Positions 15,644 through 22,802 of a stretch of DNA of 33,352 nt are shown piece by piece. The DNA lies in contig JAAXGX010000112.1 of the NCBI GenBank assembly GCA_012271165.1, positions 1-33,352 of the forward strand. Direction: 5' to 3'. Numbering within the stretch: position 1 is the stretch's first letter; each line of letters opens with the position of its first letter. The position numbers and the translations under genes are program-made. Under the pieces are notes generated by a model that searched no databases, was not told the DNA's origin, and was given only the letters and a program-made list of their open reading frames with translations. The stretch comes from Vicinamibacteraceae bacterium (lineage in GTDB: Bacteria > Acidobacteriota > Vicinamibacteria > Vicinamibacterales > UBA8438).

Positions 15644-16051
15644 CTACCACGAGAACTGTTTCTGAACCCGCCAGCCGTCTCGTTCGACGGTGAATGCCGG
15701 TGCCGACGGCCAGAGCGCCACGACCAGACCGCCGCCGATCGCGCCGATTCCCGTCCAGAGCATCCCGGGCCGCGCGAGCCGGATGTCGATGGGCGTGTGT
15801 TCCGTATGGGCGCGACCGTCGCCGTAGTACGTCGTGCAGTAGTCGGAAGTACCGTAGTAGAAGCCATGGTCGATTGTCGTCCGATACTGGCCGGGACCGT
15901 CGCAGTCACGGCGGTAGTTGAACGCGAGCGCCGTCATGGCTCCTCCTGCGGCAACGGTCCACCAGCCGATCGCTTTCCGAGACTGCGCCTCAGCGGGGCG
16001 AACTGCTCCGCCGAGGCTGAGCACGACGACTCCGATCGTGATCCATTTCAC
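15644..16051 (-). CDS. Small exported or membrane protein, unknown
   Basis: A 135-residue protein I do not recognise. From the GTG at 16051 it opens with a signal peptide (KWITIGVVVLSLGG, cleavage near AEAQ). Next come a hydrophobic stretch (WWTVAAGGAMTALAF), a polar tyrosine- and cysteine-containing loop (YYGTSDYCTTYYGDG, with CDGPGQ earlier), a second hydrophobic segment (LWTGIGAIGGGLVVALW) and a short end. The two cysteines could form a disulfide in the exported loop. GGGGA lies seven bases before the start. An earlier ATG at 16123 overlaps the TACAAT -10 box, so it is rejected. Confidence 0.7.
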   Translation of the reverse strand: MKWITIGVVVLSLGGAVRPAEAQSRKAIGWWTVAAGGAMTALAFNYRRDCDGPGQYRTTIDHGFYYGTSDYCTTYYGDGRAHTEHTPIDIRLARPGMLWTGIGAIGGGLVVALWPSAPAFTVERDGWRVQKQFSW

Positions 16052-16114
16052 GACTGGTCCCCGATCTTCTTCCGCATCGTCTCGAAGAATCGCGACCCAC
16101 GCGCGGAACCCCGG

Positions 16115-16120
16115 ATTGTA
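16115..16120 (-). promoter_or_regulatory. -10 box of the small exported protein
   Basis: TACAAT on the minus strand, giving a leader of about 55 bases to GTG 16051. Confidence 0.4.
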
Positions 16121-16172
16121 CACCGCGTACTACTGCGGTTTGGCACCGGGCGGCCGGCCGGCGGCGGCCCGC

Positions 16173-16178
16173 TATACT
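16173..16178 (+). promoter_or_regulatory. -10 box of the second MNT-HepT operon (leaderless)
   Basis: TATACT, then six bases, then ATG 16185, so transcription is expected to begin at or next to the start codon. No ribosome site exists between them. Confidence 0.55.
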
Positions 16179-16184
16179 CCGGTC

Positions 16185-16580
16185 ATGGCGCTGCCCGACG
16201 TGCTCGTGCAACGGCTGCGGGCGGTCGCCGAGAAACGGCCCGCCGTTGCGGCGCTCTACGCGTTCGGCTCGCGCGTCGACGGGGCGGCGCGACCGGACTC
16301 CGATCTCGATCTTGGTGTTCTCTACACGTCGCCGCAACCGCTGGAGGTGACCGTCGTCCTCGAAGAGGCGCTGCACCGCGCAACCGGCATGGCAGTCGAC
16401 CTGAGCGACGTTTCGCGGGCGGGAGCCTTCCTCGCGCTTGCCATCGTCCGCGGCGAGCGGCTCTTCGCACGCGCGCCGACTGCCGCGGACCACTTCGAGC
16501 TGTACGTGCTGCGCCGGGCCGGCGACCTGCTGCCGTTCGAGCGCGAGCGCCGGGCCATGCTGCTCGCGCCGAAGCCATGA
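16185..16580 (+). CDS. MNT nucleotidyltransferase antitoxin (MntA-like)
   Basis: A 131-residue minimal nucleotidyltransferase with FGSRVDGAARPDSDLDLGV (GS, ten residues, DxD) near residue 30 and a third acidic position in GMAVDLSDVS. It is expected to neutralise the HepT protein encoded next, by AMP transfer in characterised pairs. Its TGA overlaps the HepT ATG as ATGA. The TATACT box six bases upstream fixes the start at 16185 and rejects the 15918 extension, which is antisense to the small exported gene. The C-terminal part (ELYVLRRAGDLLPFERERRAML) is helical. Confidence 0.88.
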   Translation: MALPDVLVQRLRAVAEKRPAVAALYAFGSRVDGAARPDSDLDLGVLYTSPQPLEVTVVLEEALHRATGMAVDLSDVSRAGAFLALAIVRGERLFARAPTAADHFELYVLRRAGDLLPFERERRAMLLAPKP

Positions 16581-17035
16581 CGCCGGGACCAATCAACCGC
16601 GCCGTCGTCGCCGACAAGACCGCCCTGATCCGCCGGCTGCTCGACGCCGCACGCACGCTTCCGCTGGAAGACCTGGACGCCTTCACGGCCGATCCCAGGA
16701 TGGTCGCAGCCGGTGAGTCGTATCTGCGCCGCGCGCTCGAGGCGCTGCTGGACCTCGCCCGCCACGTCCTGGCCAAGGGATTCGCGCGGGGGCCGGCGGA
16801 GTATGCAGAAGTGGCGCGGCAGCTCGGCGAGGTCGGCGTCGTCACGGGGCAGCAGAGTCAGCGCCTCGTGCTCATGGCCCGCTACCGCAACCGGCTCGTG
16901 CACGTCTACCACCAGGTGACCGACGCGGAGCTGTATGAGTTGCTGACGCAGCGGTTGCGCGATATCGAGGAGATGCTCGGCGCGATCGCGATCTGGATGG
17001 CCCGTCATCCCGACCGCTGCGGCGACGGCGAGTAA
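16577..17035 (+). CDS. HepT-like HEPN ribonuclease toxin
   Basis: A 152-residue DUF86/HepT-type protein with an intact RX4HXY motif: R104-NRLV-H109-V-Y111. It is slightly longer at both ends than the HepT at 8278-8694. The helical pattern SYLRRALEALLDLARHVLAKG and GVVTGQQSQRLVLMARYRN is typical of the family. The start is an ATG overlapping the MNT stop, so expression is coupled and antitoxin comes first. Expected to be an RNase held inactive by the nucleotidyltransferase. That is inferred from related pairs. Confidence 0.9.
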   Translation: MTPGPINRAVVADKTALIRRLLDAARTLPLEDLDAFTADPRMVAAGESYLRRALEALLDLARHVLAKGFARGPAEYAEVARQLGEVGVVTGQQSQRLVLMARYRNRLVHVYHQVTDAELYELLTQRLRDIEEMLGAIAIWMARHPDRCGDGE

Positions 17036-17076
17036 TCACGCCGTTCGGGTCGCGAGGGATCGACGATCGTCAGTGC

Positions 17077-17082
17077 TACACT
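17077..17082 (+). promoter_or_regulatory. -10 box of the phosphotriesterase-CMD operon
   Basis: TACACT about 40 bases before ATG 17124. AGGAGG at 17114-17119 is the ribosome site. Confidence 0.45.
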
Positions 17083-17123
17083 TGACGCTCCCCGCCGCGC
17101 GCCGCGCTGGAACAGGAGGAAGC

Positions 17124-18257
17124 ATGGGCAGGTGGCCACGTCGTCTCGCGCACCTCACCCGCCGGGAAGCCCTCGGCATGCTGGGTGCGGGCGCCGGTCT
17201 CGCCCTGACCGCCGGACCCGGCCGCGCGGCGCCGGCGCAGCAGGCCGCCACCGACATCGCCTTCCCCCCAGGCGCCGTCATCCGCACCATCCTCGAGGAC
17301 CTCGCGCCGGAAGCGCTCGGGGGCGGCTCCACGCTGTTCCACGAGCACCTGGATCTGTTTCAGAACTACAGCAGCCCGCCGGTGGAGCGCGACCCCGCGG
17401 CGGGGCCGCTGACCGACGAGGAGGCCGAGACTTTCGTGGCTCTGGTGGCCGACGAGCTGCGCATGGCGGCCGCCGACGGCATGAGCTGCATCGTCGATGC
17501 GGGCATCCTCCGCCGGTCGGAGCGGGAGCTCGAGTTCCTGCGCCAGATGTCGCTGCGATCCGGCGTGCCGGTCGTGGTGGCCGGCGCCTACTGGCGGGCG
17601 CCCTTCCCGGACGAGGTGGCCGGGAAGGGCGTGGACGAGCTCACCGAGCACTTCATCGCCGACGCGCTGGCGCAGAACTGGGGGGCGTTCGGCGAGGTGG
17701 GCACCTCGATGGAGATGCTGGACGTCGAGCGGACCTTCCTGCAGGCCGTCAGCCGGGCCCACCAGGCCACCAACCTGCCGATCTTCACGCACACGGAGCA
17801 CGAGGGCTGCCGGCCGTGCGGTCTCGAGCAGCTCGACGTGCTCGAGGCCGAGAACGTCGACCTCGGCCGCGTCTGCGTCGGGCACCTGTCGGACGTCACC
17901 GCCGAGCAGGACCCGGGCTGGACGTCGCACCTGGAAATCGGCCGGCGGGGCGCCTACCTGGGGTTCGACACGGTGGGCCGGGCGCTGCGCCTGGAGACGT
18001 CGCCGGACATCCCGGAGGCCGACAAGGTGCGGATGGTGCTGAACGTGCTCGAGGCAGGCTACGAGGATCAGGTGCTGCTGGCGTCCGACTTCGCCGCCTC
18101 CCGCGACCTCAAGTCGAACTGGGGCAACGGCTTCGCCACCGCCATCGTGCAGTTCGTGCCGAAGCTGCGTCACGCGGGCGTGGACGACGCCACGCTGCAC
18201 AAGATTACGGTCGACAATCCCCGGCGCTTTCTCGCATTCGTGCCGCAGGAGGCCTAG
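17124..18257 (+). CDS. Tat-exported phosphotriesterase-family hydrolase
   Basis: A 377-residue amidohydrolase-superfamily protein of the phosphotriesterase / PHP branch. It opens with a twin-arginine signal (LTRREALGMLGAGAGLAL), so it would be exported folded. Metal ligands expected from the family are visible: FHEHLD (H73 and H75), E191 in GAFGEVGTS (a glutamate where phosphotriesterase has a carboxylated lysine), a histidine in FTHTEHEG, one in VGHLSD, and the aspartate in LLASDFAA. The glutamate bridge resembles the E. coli PHP type, so lactonase or esterase activity is as likely as phosphotriesterase. AGGAGG lies four bases before the ATG. The CMD-like gene starts two bases after the stop. 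Confidence 0.87.
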   Translation: MGRWPRRLAHLTRREALGMLGAGAGLALTAGPGRAAPAQQAATDIAFPPGAVIRTILEDLAPEALGGGSTLFHEHLDLFQNYSSPPVERDPAAGPLTDEEAETFVALVADELRMAAADGMSCIVDAGILRRSERELEFLRQMSLRSGVPVVVAGAYWRAPFPDEVAGKGVDELTEHFIADALAQNWGAFGEVGTSMEMLDVERTFLQAVSRAHQATNLPIFTHTEHEGCRPCGLEQLDVLEAENVDLGRVCVGHLSDVTAEQDPGWTSHLEIGRRGAYLGFDTVGRALRLETSPDIPEADKVRMVLNVLEAGYEDQVLLASDFAASRDLKSNWGNGFATAIVQFVPKLRHAGVDDATLHKITVDNPRRFLAFVPQEA

Positions 18258-18259
18258 TC

Positions 18260-19480
18260 ATGCCGCTGAGAGACTGGATGGTTGCGCTGCTGGTCGTCGC
18301 GTTCATCGCCGCGCTCGCCCCGGCCGCCGGGGCGCAGCAGGCGCTGCCGGATCCGCCGCGGGCCGACCGGCAGCCCATGGGCCTCGCGGCGCCGCGGATT
18401 GCGCCGCTGCCCGCGGCGGAGTGGACCGACGAGCACCGCCGTCTGGCGGAGCAGTACGCCGGCGACGGGCGGGCGGACAACCAGCTCCACACGCTGCTCA
18501 ACGTGCCGGCCATCGTGGAAGGGCTGATGCCGGTCACCGTCTACCTCAGCGAGGAGTCGACGATCCCGGCCCGTCACCGCTCGCTCCTGATCCTGCGCGC
18601 GGCCTGGCTGTGCGGCAACCAGCCGCTGTGGGCCACGCACGCGGCGCGCGCCCGCGACGGCGGCCTGACGGACGCGGAGATCCGCCGCGTCGCCCAGGGA
18701 CCGGACGCGGACGGGTGGGACCCGTTCGAGCGGACGCTCCTGCAGATGGCCGACCAGCTCTACCTGAACTCGTCGGTGACCGACGCCACCTGGAACGCCC
18801 TCGCCGCGCAGTACGAAGAGCCCAACCTGATCGACGCCGTCGAGACGGTGAACCACTTCACCGTGCTCTCGATGATCTACAACTCGTACGGCATCCAGCC
18901 CGACGACGACACGCCCGACCGCCTGCCCGCGGACGTGCCGTACCGCATCTCGGTGCCGGACCGCGAGCCGCCGCTGACCGTGGCGCGCTTCGAGCCGCTC
19001 GACGGGCCGGGCATCGCCGTGTCGCGCACGTTCGCGCGGCATCCCCCGCTGGCCCAGCCGCGCGGCCGGCGCGCCAACTACATCAACCGCGTGTCGCCGC
19101 TGACGCCGCACGACCGGGAGATTCTCATCCTCCGCATCGGGTGGGACTGCCAGGCGGTCTACGAGTGGGCCAAGCACGTCGGCACGGTCGGGCGGGCGCG
19201 CGACCACGGGGTGGACCCCGAGGCCGTGGCCAAGGGACCCGACGACCCGGGGGCGGACCCGTTTGACGCCACGCTCCTGCGCGTGGTCGACGAGTTGTAC
19301 CAGAACGCGATCGTATCCGACGAGACGTGGAACGCGCTGACCGCCGGGTACGACACCGTCGAGGCGATGAGCGCGGTGTACACACCGAGCTCGTACCGGG
19401 CGACGTCGATGTCGCTCAATACGTACGGCGTGCAACTGGAGCCGGGCGACGAGGGGTTTCCGGACGTCCCCTTGCGGTGA
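18260..19480 (+). CDS. Exported tandem carboxymuconolactone-decarboxylase-like protein
   Basis: A 406-residue protein with a signal peptide (cleavage near PAAGAQ) and two CMD/AhpD-like helical domains. They are related by internal duplication: ILRAAWLCGNQPLWATH at about residues 111-127 matches ILRIGWDCQAVYEWAKH in the second half, and VTDATWNAL matches VSDETWNAL. Each half ends in an IYNSYGIQ or SLNTYGVQ motif. Each half keeps one cysteine of the family's CxxC position and the following histidine. So a redox disulfide is unlikely and a decarboxylase-like or other role is possible. AGGAGG at the end of the upstream gene serves as ribosome site. It shares the operon with the phosphotriesterase-like gene. 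Substrate unknown. Confidence 0.82.
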   Translation: MPLRDWMVALLVVAFIAALAPAAGAQQALPDPPRADRQPMGLAAPRIAPLPAAEWTDEHRRLAEQYAGDGRADNQLHTLLNVPAIVEGLMPVTVYLSEESTIPARHRSLLILRAAWLCGNQPLWATHAARARDGGLTDAEIRRVAQGPDADGWDPFERTLLQMADQLYLNSSVTDATWNALAAQYEEPNLIDAVETVNHFTVLSMIYNSYGIQPDDDTPDRLPADVPYRISVPDREPPLTVARFEPLDGPGIAVSRTFARHPPLAQPRGRRANYINRVSPLTPHDREILILRIGWDCQAVYEWAKHVGTVGRARDHGVDPEAVAKGPDDPGADPFDATLLRVVDELYQNAIVSDETWNALTAGYDTVEAMSAVYTPSSYRATSMSLNTYGVQLEPGDEGFPDVPLR

Positions 19481-19510
19481 CGTCCGGCCGGGGTGACCGA
19501 CGGGGCGCGC

Positions 19511-19545
19511 CAGGAGTCTGCGCCGTAGAACGGTGCAGACTCCTG
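19511..19545. terminator. Long hairpin between convergent genes
   Basis: CAGGAGTCTGC pairs perfectly with GCAGACTCCTG. The arms extend through a G-U pair and CCGT/ACGG to a three-base loop, giving about 16 pairs. It lies between the CMD-like gene and the convergent cold-shock gene. No T-run follows on either strand. Confidence 0.65.
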
Positions 19546-19594
19546 GGAGGGTTGGTTGGGCGCCACGCGGAGCCGTCAGGCGACGCGTGGCGGG

Positions 19595-19801
19595 CTAGAG
19601 CCTGATCACGTTCTCGGCGGCGGGACCCTTCCCGCCCTCGACGACCTCGAACTCCACCCGCTGTCCCTCGGTCAGGCTCTTGAAGCCGTCGCCCTGAATG
19701 GCGGAATAGTGGACGAAGACGTCCTTCTCGCCGTCGTCACGGGTGAGAAAGCCGAAGCCCTTGCTGTCGTTGAACCACTTGACCGTGCCGGTGACTGCCA
19801 T
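19595..19801 (-). CDS. Cold-shock domain protein (CspA family)
   Basis: A 68-residue single-stranded nucleic acid-binding OB-fold protein and RNA chaperone. Both RNA-binding motifs are intact: KGFGFL (RNP1 with GFGFL) and VFVHYSAI (RNP2). The lead-in is [10 protein letters not shown] and the end is [11 protein letters not shown], both typical. AGGAG lies eight bases before the ATG. A TTGACA promoter about 120 bases upstream implies a long leader, as in cold-inducible csp genes. Whether it is cold-induced cannot be seen. The longer in-frame extension upstream is leader, not protein. Confidence 0.96.
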   Translation of the reverse strand: MAVTGTVKWFNDSKGFGFLTRDDGEKDVFVHYSAIQGDGFKSLTEGQRVEFEVVEGGKGPAAENVIRL

Positions 19802-19926
19802 TGACCGTACTCCTGCAGCTTGAATCGTCGGAGTCCGGTCCTGCCGTACGCCGACTACAACCATGCGCGATGTTGACGCGCGTTCGGCACCCGTACGCGG
19901 TGCCATGTTCATCGTTCGCAAACGCG

Positions 19927-19955
19927 AGAATGGACGAGCCGGCGCCCGTTGTCAA
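19927..19955 (-). promoter_or_regulatory. Promoter of the cold-shock gene, long leader
   Basis: A perfect TTGACA (minus strand, 19950-19955), a 17-base spacer and a weak CATTCT (19927-19932). Transcription would begin near 19919, giving a leader of about 118 bases before ATG 19801. The 229-base gap between 19802 and 20030 holds this promoter and leader and nothing else I can name. Confidence 0.5.
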
Positions 19956-20030
19956 GTTTCGGAGCGTCGACCGCGCAGGCGGAGCGGCAGGATTTCACCG
20001 CGGACCGCTGGTCATCGATCCGCTTCCGGG

Positions 20031-22082
20031 TCAGTCCGGCAACCGGAGGACGATCAGCCCCGGCACGTCGCCGCCGACGGTCACCGCGATGTGCTGCCGG
20101 CCGTCGAGCAGGTAGGTCATCGGGGCGCCGAGCGCGCCGGCCGGCAGGTCGAGCGAGGCAAGCTCGGCCCCGCTCAGCTTGTCGTAGGCCACCAGCCGCG
20201 GCCCGTTGTTGCCGCCGCCCGTCGTCAGCGCGTGCACCAGCAGCGTCTTCGTCAGCAGCGGGCCGCTGCGGCTGGCGTCGCCGCCCACCGGCGGCAGGTC
20301 GAGGTCGCGCAGCATCGGATGGTTGCGGATCCGGTCGCCGCTGCCGGTCGGAATCATCCACGCGTGCTCGCCGGTGTTCATGTCGATCGCCGTCATGCGC
20401 GTGTAGGGCGGCTTCCAGAGCGGCAGCCCCCGCGGCATCACCGGACCGGCCGTGGTGGAACGCCGGATGTACCGCAGTGTCGCCGGCTCGTGCGGCTCCG
20501 GCTCGGTGAGCTGAATCGTCGAGTGGCCGTTGGTCGACGGCACGTACAGGTAGCCGGTCTCGGGATCGACGGCCGCCCCCGACCAGCTCGCGCCGCCTGC
20601 GACGGGCGGCCGCATGATGGTCCCCCGCAGCGTCTGCGGCGTGTAGAGCGGCCCCAGCCGGAAGCCCTCGACCGCCTCGACCGCCATCTGCCGGATCTCT
20701 GGCGTGAAGTCGACCAGATCGTCGATCGACGTGCCCTGGTACTCGAACGGAGCCGGCCTCGTCGGGAAGGGCTGGGTCGGCGACATGACCTCGCCCTCCA
20801 GGTCGGTGTCGGTCGCGACCGGGCGTTCCTCGATCGGCCACACCGGCTCGCCGGTGACGCGGTCGAAGACGTAGACGAACCCCTGCTTGCTGACCTGCGC
20901 CACCGCCTTGATCTCGCGTCCGTCGACGGTGATGTCGAGCAGGTTGGGCGCCGCCGGCAGGTCGTAGTCCCAGAGGCCGTGGTGAATCATCTGGAAGTGC
21001 CACTGGCGCTGGCCGGTCTCGACGTCCACCGCCACCAGGCTCTCGGCGAACAGGTTGTCGCCGAGCCGGTGCCCGCCGTAGTAGTCGTTGGTCGGCGTCC
21101 CGATGGGAAGGAACACCCAGCCCAGCTCCTCGTCGCCGCTCATCATCGACCAGATGTTGGTGTTGCCGCTATAGCGCCACGACTCGTTCAGCCAGGTGTC
21201 CGAGCCGTACTCGTCGGCGCTCTGCGGCACGGTGTGGAAGTCCCACTTGTGCTGCCCCGTCCGCACGTCGAAGGCGCGGGCCCAGCCGGGCGTCGCCTCC
21301 CGGGTGATCGTCCGGTCGTTGATGGTCGAGCCGATGATGATGGTGTCGCGGACGACGATCGGCGGCGACTGCGACGAGAGCGTCAGCAGATTCAGGATGT
21401 CGCGCCGGCCGCGCTCGGAGCGCGGGACCCCGGCGGTGAGATCCACGCGGCCGTTGTCGCCGAAGCCGGGGTCCGGCAGCCCGGTCTTCGCATCCACCGC
21501 GACGAGGTAGCCGTCGCCGGTGCCCCACACGATGCGCGCCTCGCCGTCCCGCTCCCAGTACGCCACCCCGCGATGGCGCCAGCCCGCGATGGCCGGCGTC
21601 CCCGACTCGTACGCGCGCGGATCGTGCACCCACAGCGTCTCGCCGCTGCGCGCGTCGATGGCGGCTGCCCGGTACAGCGGCGTGCTGAGGTACAGGACGC
21701 CGTCGACCATGAGGGGCGTCGCCACCAGCGCGCTGATTGTCGGGCGCGAAACGGTCCGCGTCTGCCCGTCCCAGGCCGTCCAGAGATCGGGCTCCTGCTC
21801 CTGCAGGATGTCGAACAGCCTGTCCGCGGCGATCAGGGAATCGCCGGCCGGGGTCGAGTGGACGAGGTGGGAGTCGACCGACCGCCAGTGCCACAGCACC
21901 TCGAGATCGGCGAAGTTCTCGGCCGTGATCTGGTCGAGCGGCGAGTACTTCGTGCTCCCGGCGTCCCCGGCGTAGCTGCGCCACTCGCCGCTCGCCGGCG
22001 CGCCGTACTGCGCCTCCGCCGGGCCTGCAGCCAGACCTGCCGACGCCGCGACCACCGCCGCCAGTGCACCAATCCATCGCAT
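20031..22082 (-). CDS. Exported PQQ-dependent dehydrogenase (quinoprotein), copy 1
   Basis: Eight-bladed quinoprotein dehydrogenase of the membrane glucose dehydrogenase-like type, 683 residues, with a signal peptide (cleavage near PAEAQ) and no membrane domain. It would oxidise a sugar or alcohol in the periplasm with PQQ. The catalytic aspartate of HHGLWDYD is D372 and the lysine 27 residues later in SKQGF is K399, the same spacing as in E. coli Gcd. No vicinal cysteine pair and no haem motif are present. ATG 22082 is preferred over 22088 because GAGG is then eight bases away. It is a close paralog of the gene at 27607. The electron acceptor is unknown. Confidence 0.92.
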   Translation of the reverse strand: MRWIGALAAVVAASAGLAAGPAEAQYGAPASGEWRSYAGDAGSTKYSPLDQITAENFADLEVLWHWRSVDSHLVHSTPAGDSLIAADRLFDILQEQEPDLWTAWDGQTRTVSRPTISALVATPLMVDGVLYLSTPLYRAAAIDARSGETLWVHDPRAYESGTPAIAGWRHRGVAYWERDGEARIVWGTGDGYLVAVDAKTGLPDPGFGDNGRVDLTAGVPRSERGRRDILNLLTLSSQSPPIVVRDTIIIGSTINDRTITREATPGWARAFDVRTGQHKWDFHTVPQSADEYGSDTWLNESWRYSGNTNIWSMMSGDEELGWVFLPIGTPTNDYYGGHRLGDNLFAESLVAVDVETGQRQWHFQMIHHGLWDYDLPAAPNLLDITVDGREIKAVAQVSKQGFVYVFDRVTGEPVWPIEERPVATDTDLEGEVMSPTQPFPTRPAPFEYQGTSIDDLVDFTPEIRQMAVEAVEGFRLGPLYTPQTLRGTIMRPPVAGGASWSGAAVDPETGYLYVPSTNGHSTIQLTEPEPHEPATLRYIRRSTTAGPVMPRGLPLWKPPYTRMTAIDMNTGEHAWMIPTGSGDRIRNHPMLRDLDLPPVGGDASRSGPLLTKTLLVHALTTGGGNNGPRLVAYDKLSGAELASLDLPAGALGAPMTYLLDGRQHIAVTVGGDVPGLIVLRLPD

Positions 22083-22117
22083 AGTCATGACCTCGGTTAC
22101 CCCCGGGACGCGGTCTC

Positions 22118-22127
22118 ATTCTAATAT
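22118..22127. promoter_or_regulatory. Overlapping divergent -10 boxes, quinoprotein and unknown gene
   Basis: ATTCTAATAT holds TAGAAT for the minus strand (22118-22123) and TAATAT for the plus strand (22122-22127), sharing two bases. The plus-strand ATG at 22137 is nine bases on. Confidence 0.5.
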
Positions 22128-22136
22128 GACCGGGCC

Positions 22137-22802
22137 ATGGCCACATCCCGTTCGATCGTCACGAAGACCCTGCTCGGACTGTTCGTCCTCGGCCTCCTGT
22201 CGGTACTGTTCATGCGCACGCTGCGCGACACGAACGCCGCGCCGTACCTGATGCGCCCGGAGCACGTGACGGGCTGGCAGGTCACGTTGGCCCCGGCCCC
22301 GGGTCCGGACGGCCCGCTGCTCCTGCTCGCGCCGCCCCACGAGTTGCCCCTGGAGCTGTTCCAGCAGGTCTTCGACCGCACCATGGAGTCGATGAGCGCG
22401 CCGCCGGTGTACGGCGTGACGCTCCTCCTGCGCGGCGAGTACCAGCGCATTCTGGCCCCCCGGGTCACGCCGGACGAGCTGGAGGCGCTCGCGCACGAGG
22501 CCGGTCTGGCCGACGCGGTGGTCGAGCCGCGCTGTCTGGCCGTGCGGGCCGGGCTCACTGCCGCCGAGCCGCGCAGCACGTACTTCGTCGTTTTCGGGCT
22601 GCCCGCGCTGCGCACCTTTCGCGAGCGCGTCGCCCAACTGCTCGCGGAGCGCGGGGGCGATGCGGCGGCGTTCGATCCGGCCGCCCTGGCTCCGGCCCTG
22701 TACCTGGGCGCCACCGACGGGGGGCCGCGAGCCTGGCCGGTGGCCGACGGCACGGTCGAGGAGCGGTGCGCCGCGCCGCTGGAGGTCAGCGGCTCAAGCT
22801 GA
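22137..22802 (+). CDS. Membrane-anchored protein, unknown function
   Basis: A 221-residue protein I do not recognise. One hydrophobic anchor near the N-terminus (TKTLLGLFVLGLLSVLFM) leaves a mostly exported domain. The domain has proline-rich strands (LAPAPGPDGPLLLLAPP), a central VTLLLRGEYQRIL, helices around TPDELEALAHEAGL and a segment with a cysteine at PRCLAVRAG. A conserved-looking TYFVVFGLPALRTFRE follows. The mRNA is nearly leaderless, with TAATAT nine bases before the ATG. It shares a divergent promoter with the quinoprotein and its last nine bases overlap the convergent aroC stop. Confidence 0.75.
   Translation: MATSRSIVTKTLLGLFVLGLLSVLFMRTLRDTNAAPYLMRPEHVTGWQVTLAPAPGPDGPLLLLAPPHELPLELFQQVFDRTMESMSAPPVYGVTLLLRGEYQRILAPRVTPDELEALAHEAGLADAVVEPRCLAVRAGLTAAEPRSTYFVVFGLPALRTFRERVAQLLAERGGDAAAFDPAALAPALYLGATDGGPRAWPVADGTVEERCAAPLEVSGSS

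Noticed and set aside
20900-21000. Loss of the catalytic aspartate in the quinoproteins (HHGLWD instead of HHDLWD)
   Set aside because: Counting to the downstream lysine (27 residues, as in Gcd D466/K493) shows that the catalytic Asp is the one after the tryptophan, which is present in both copies.
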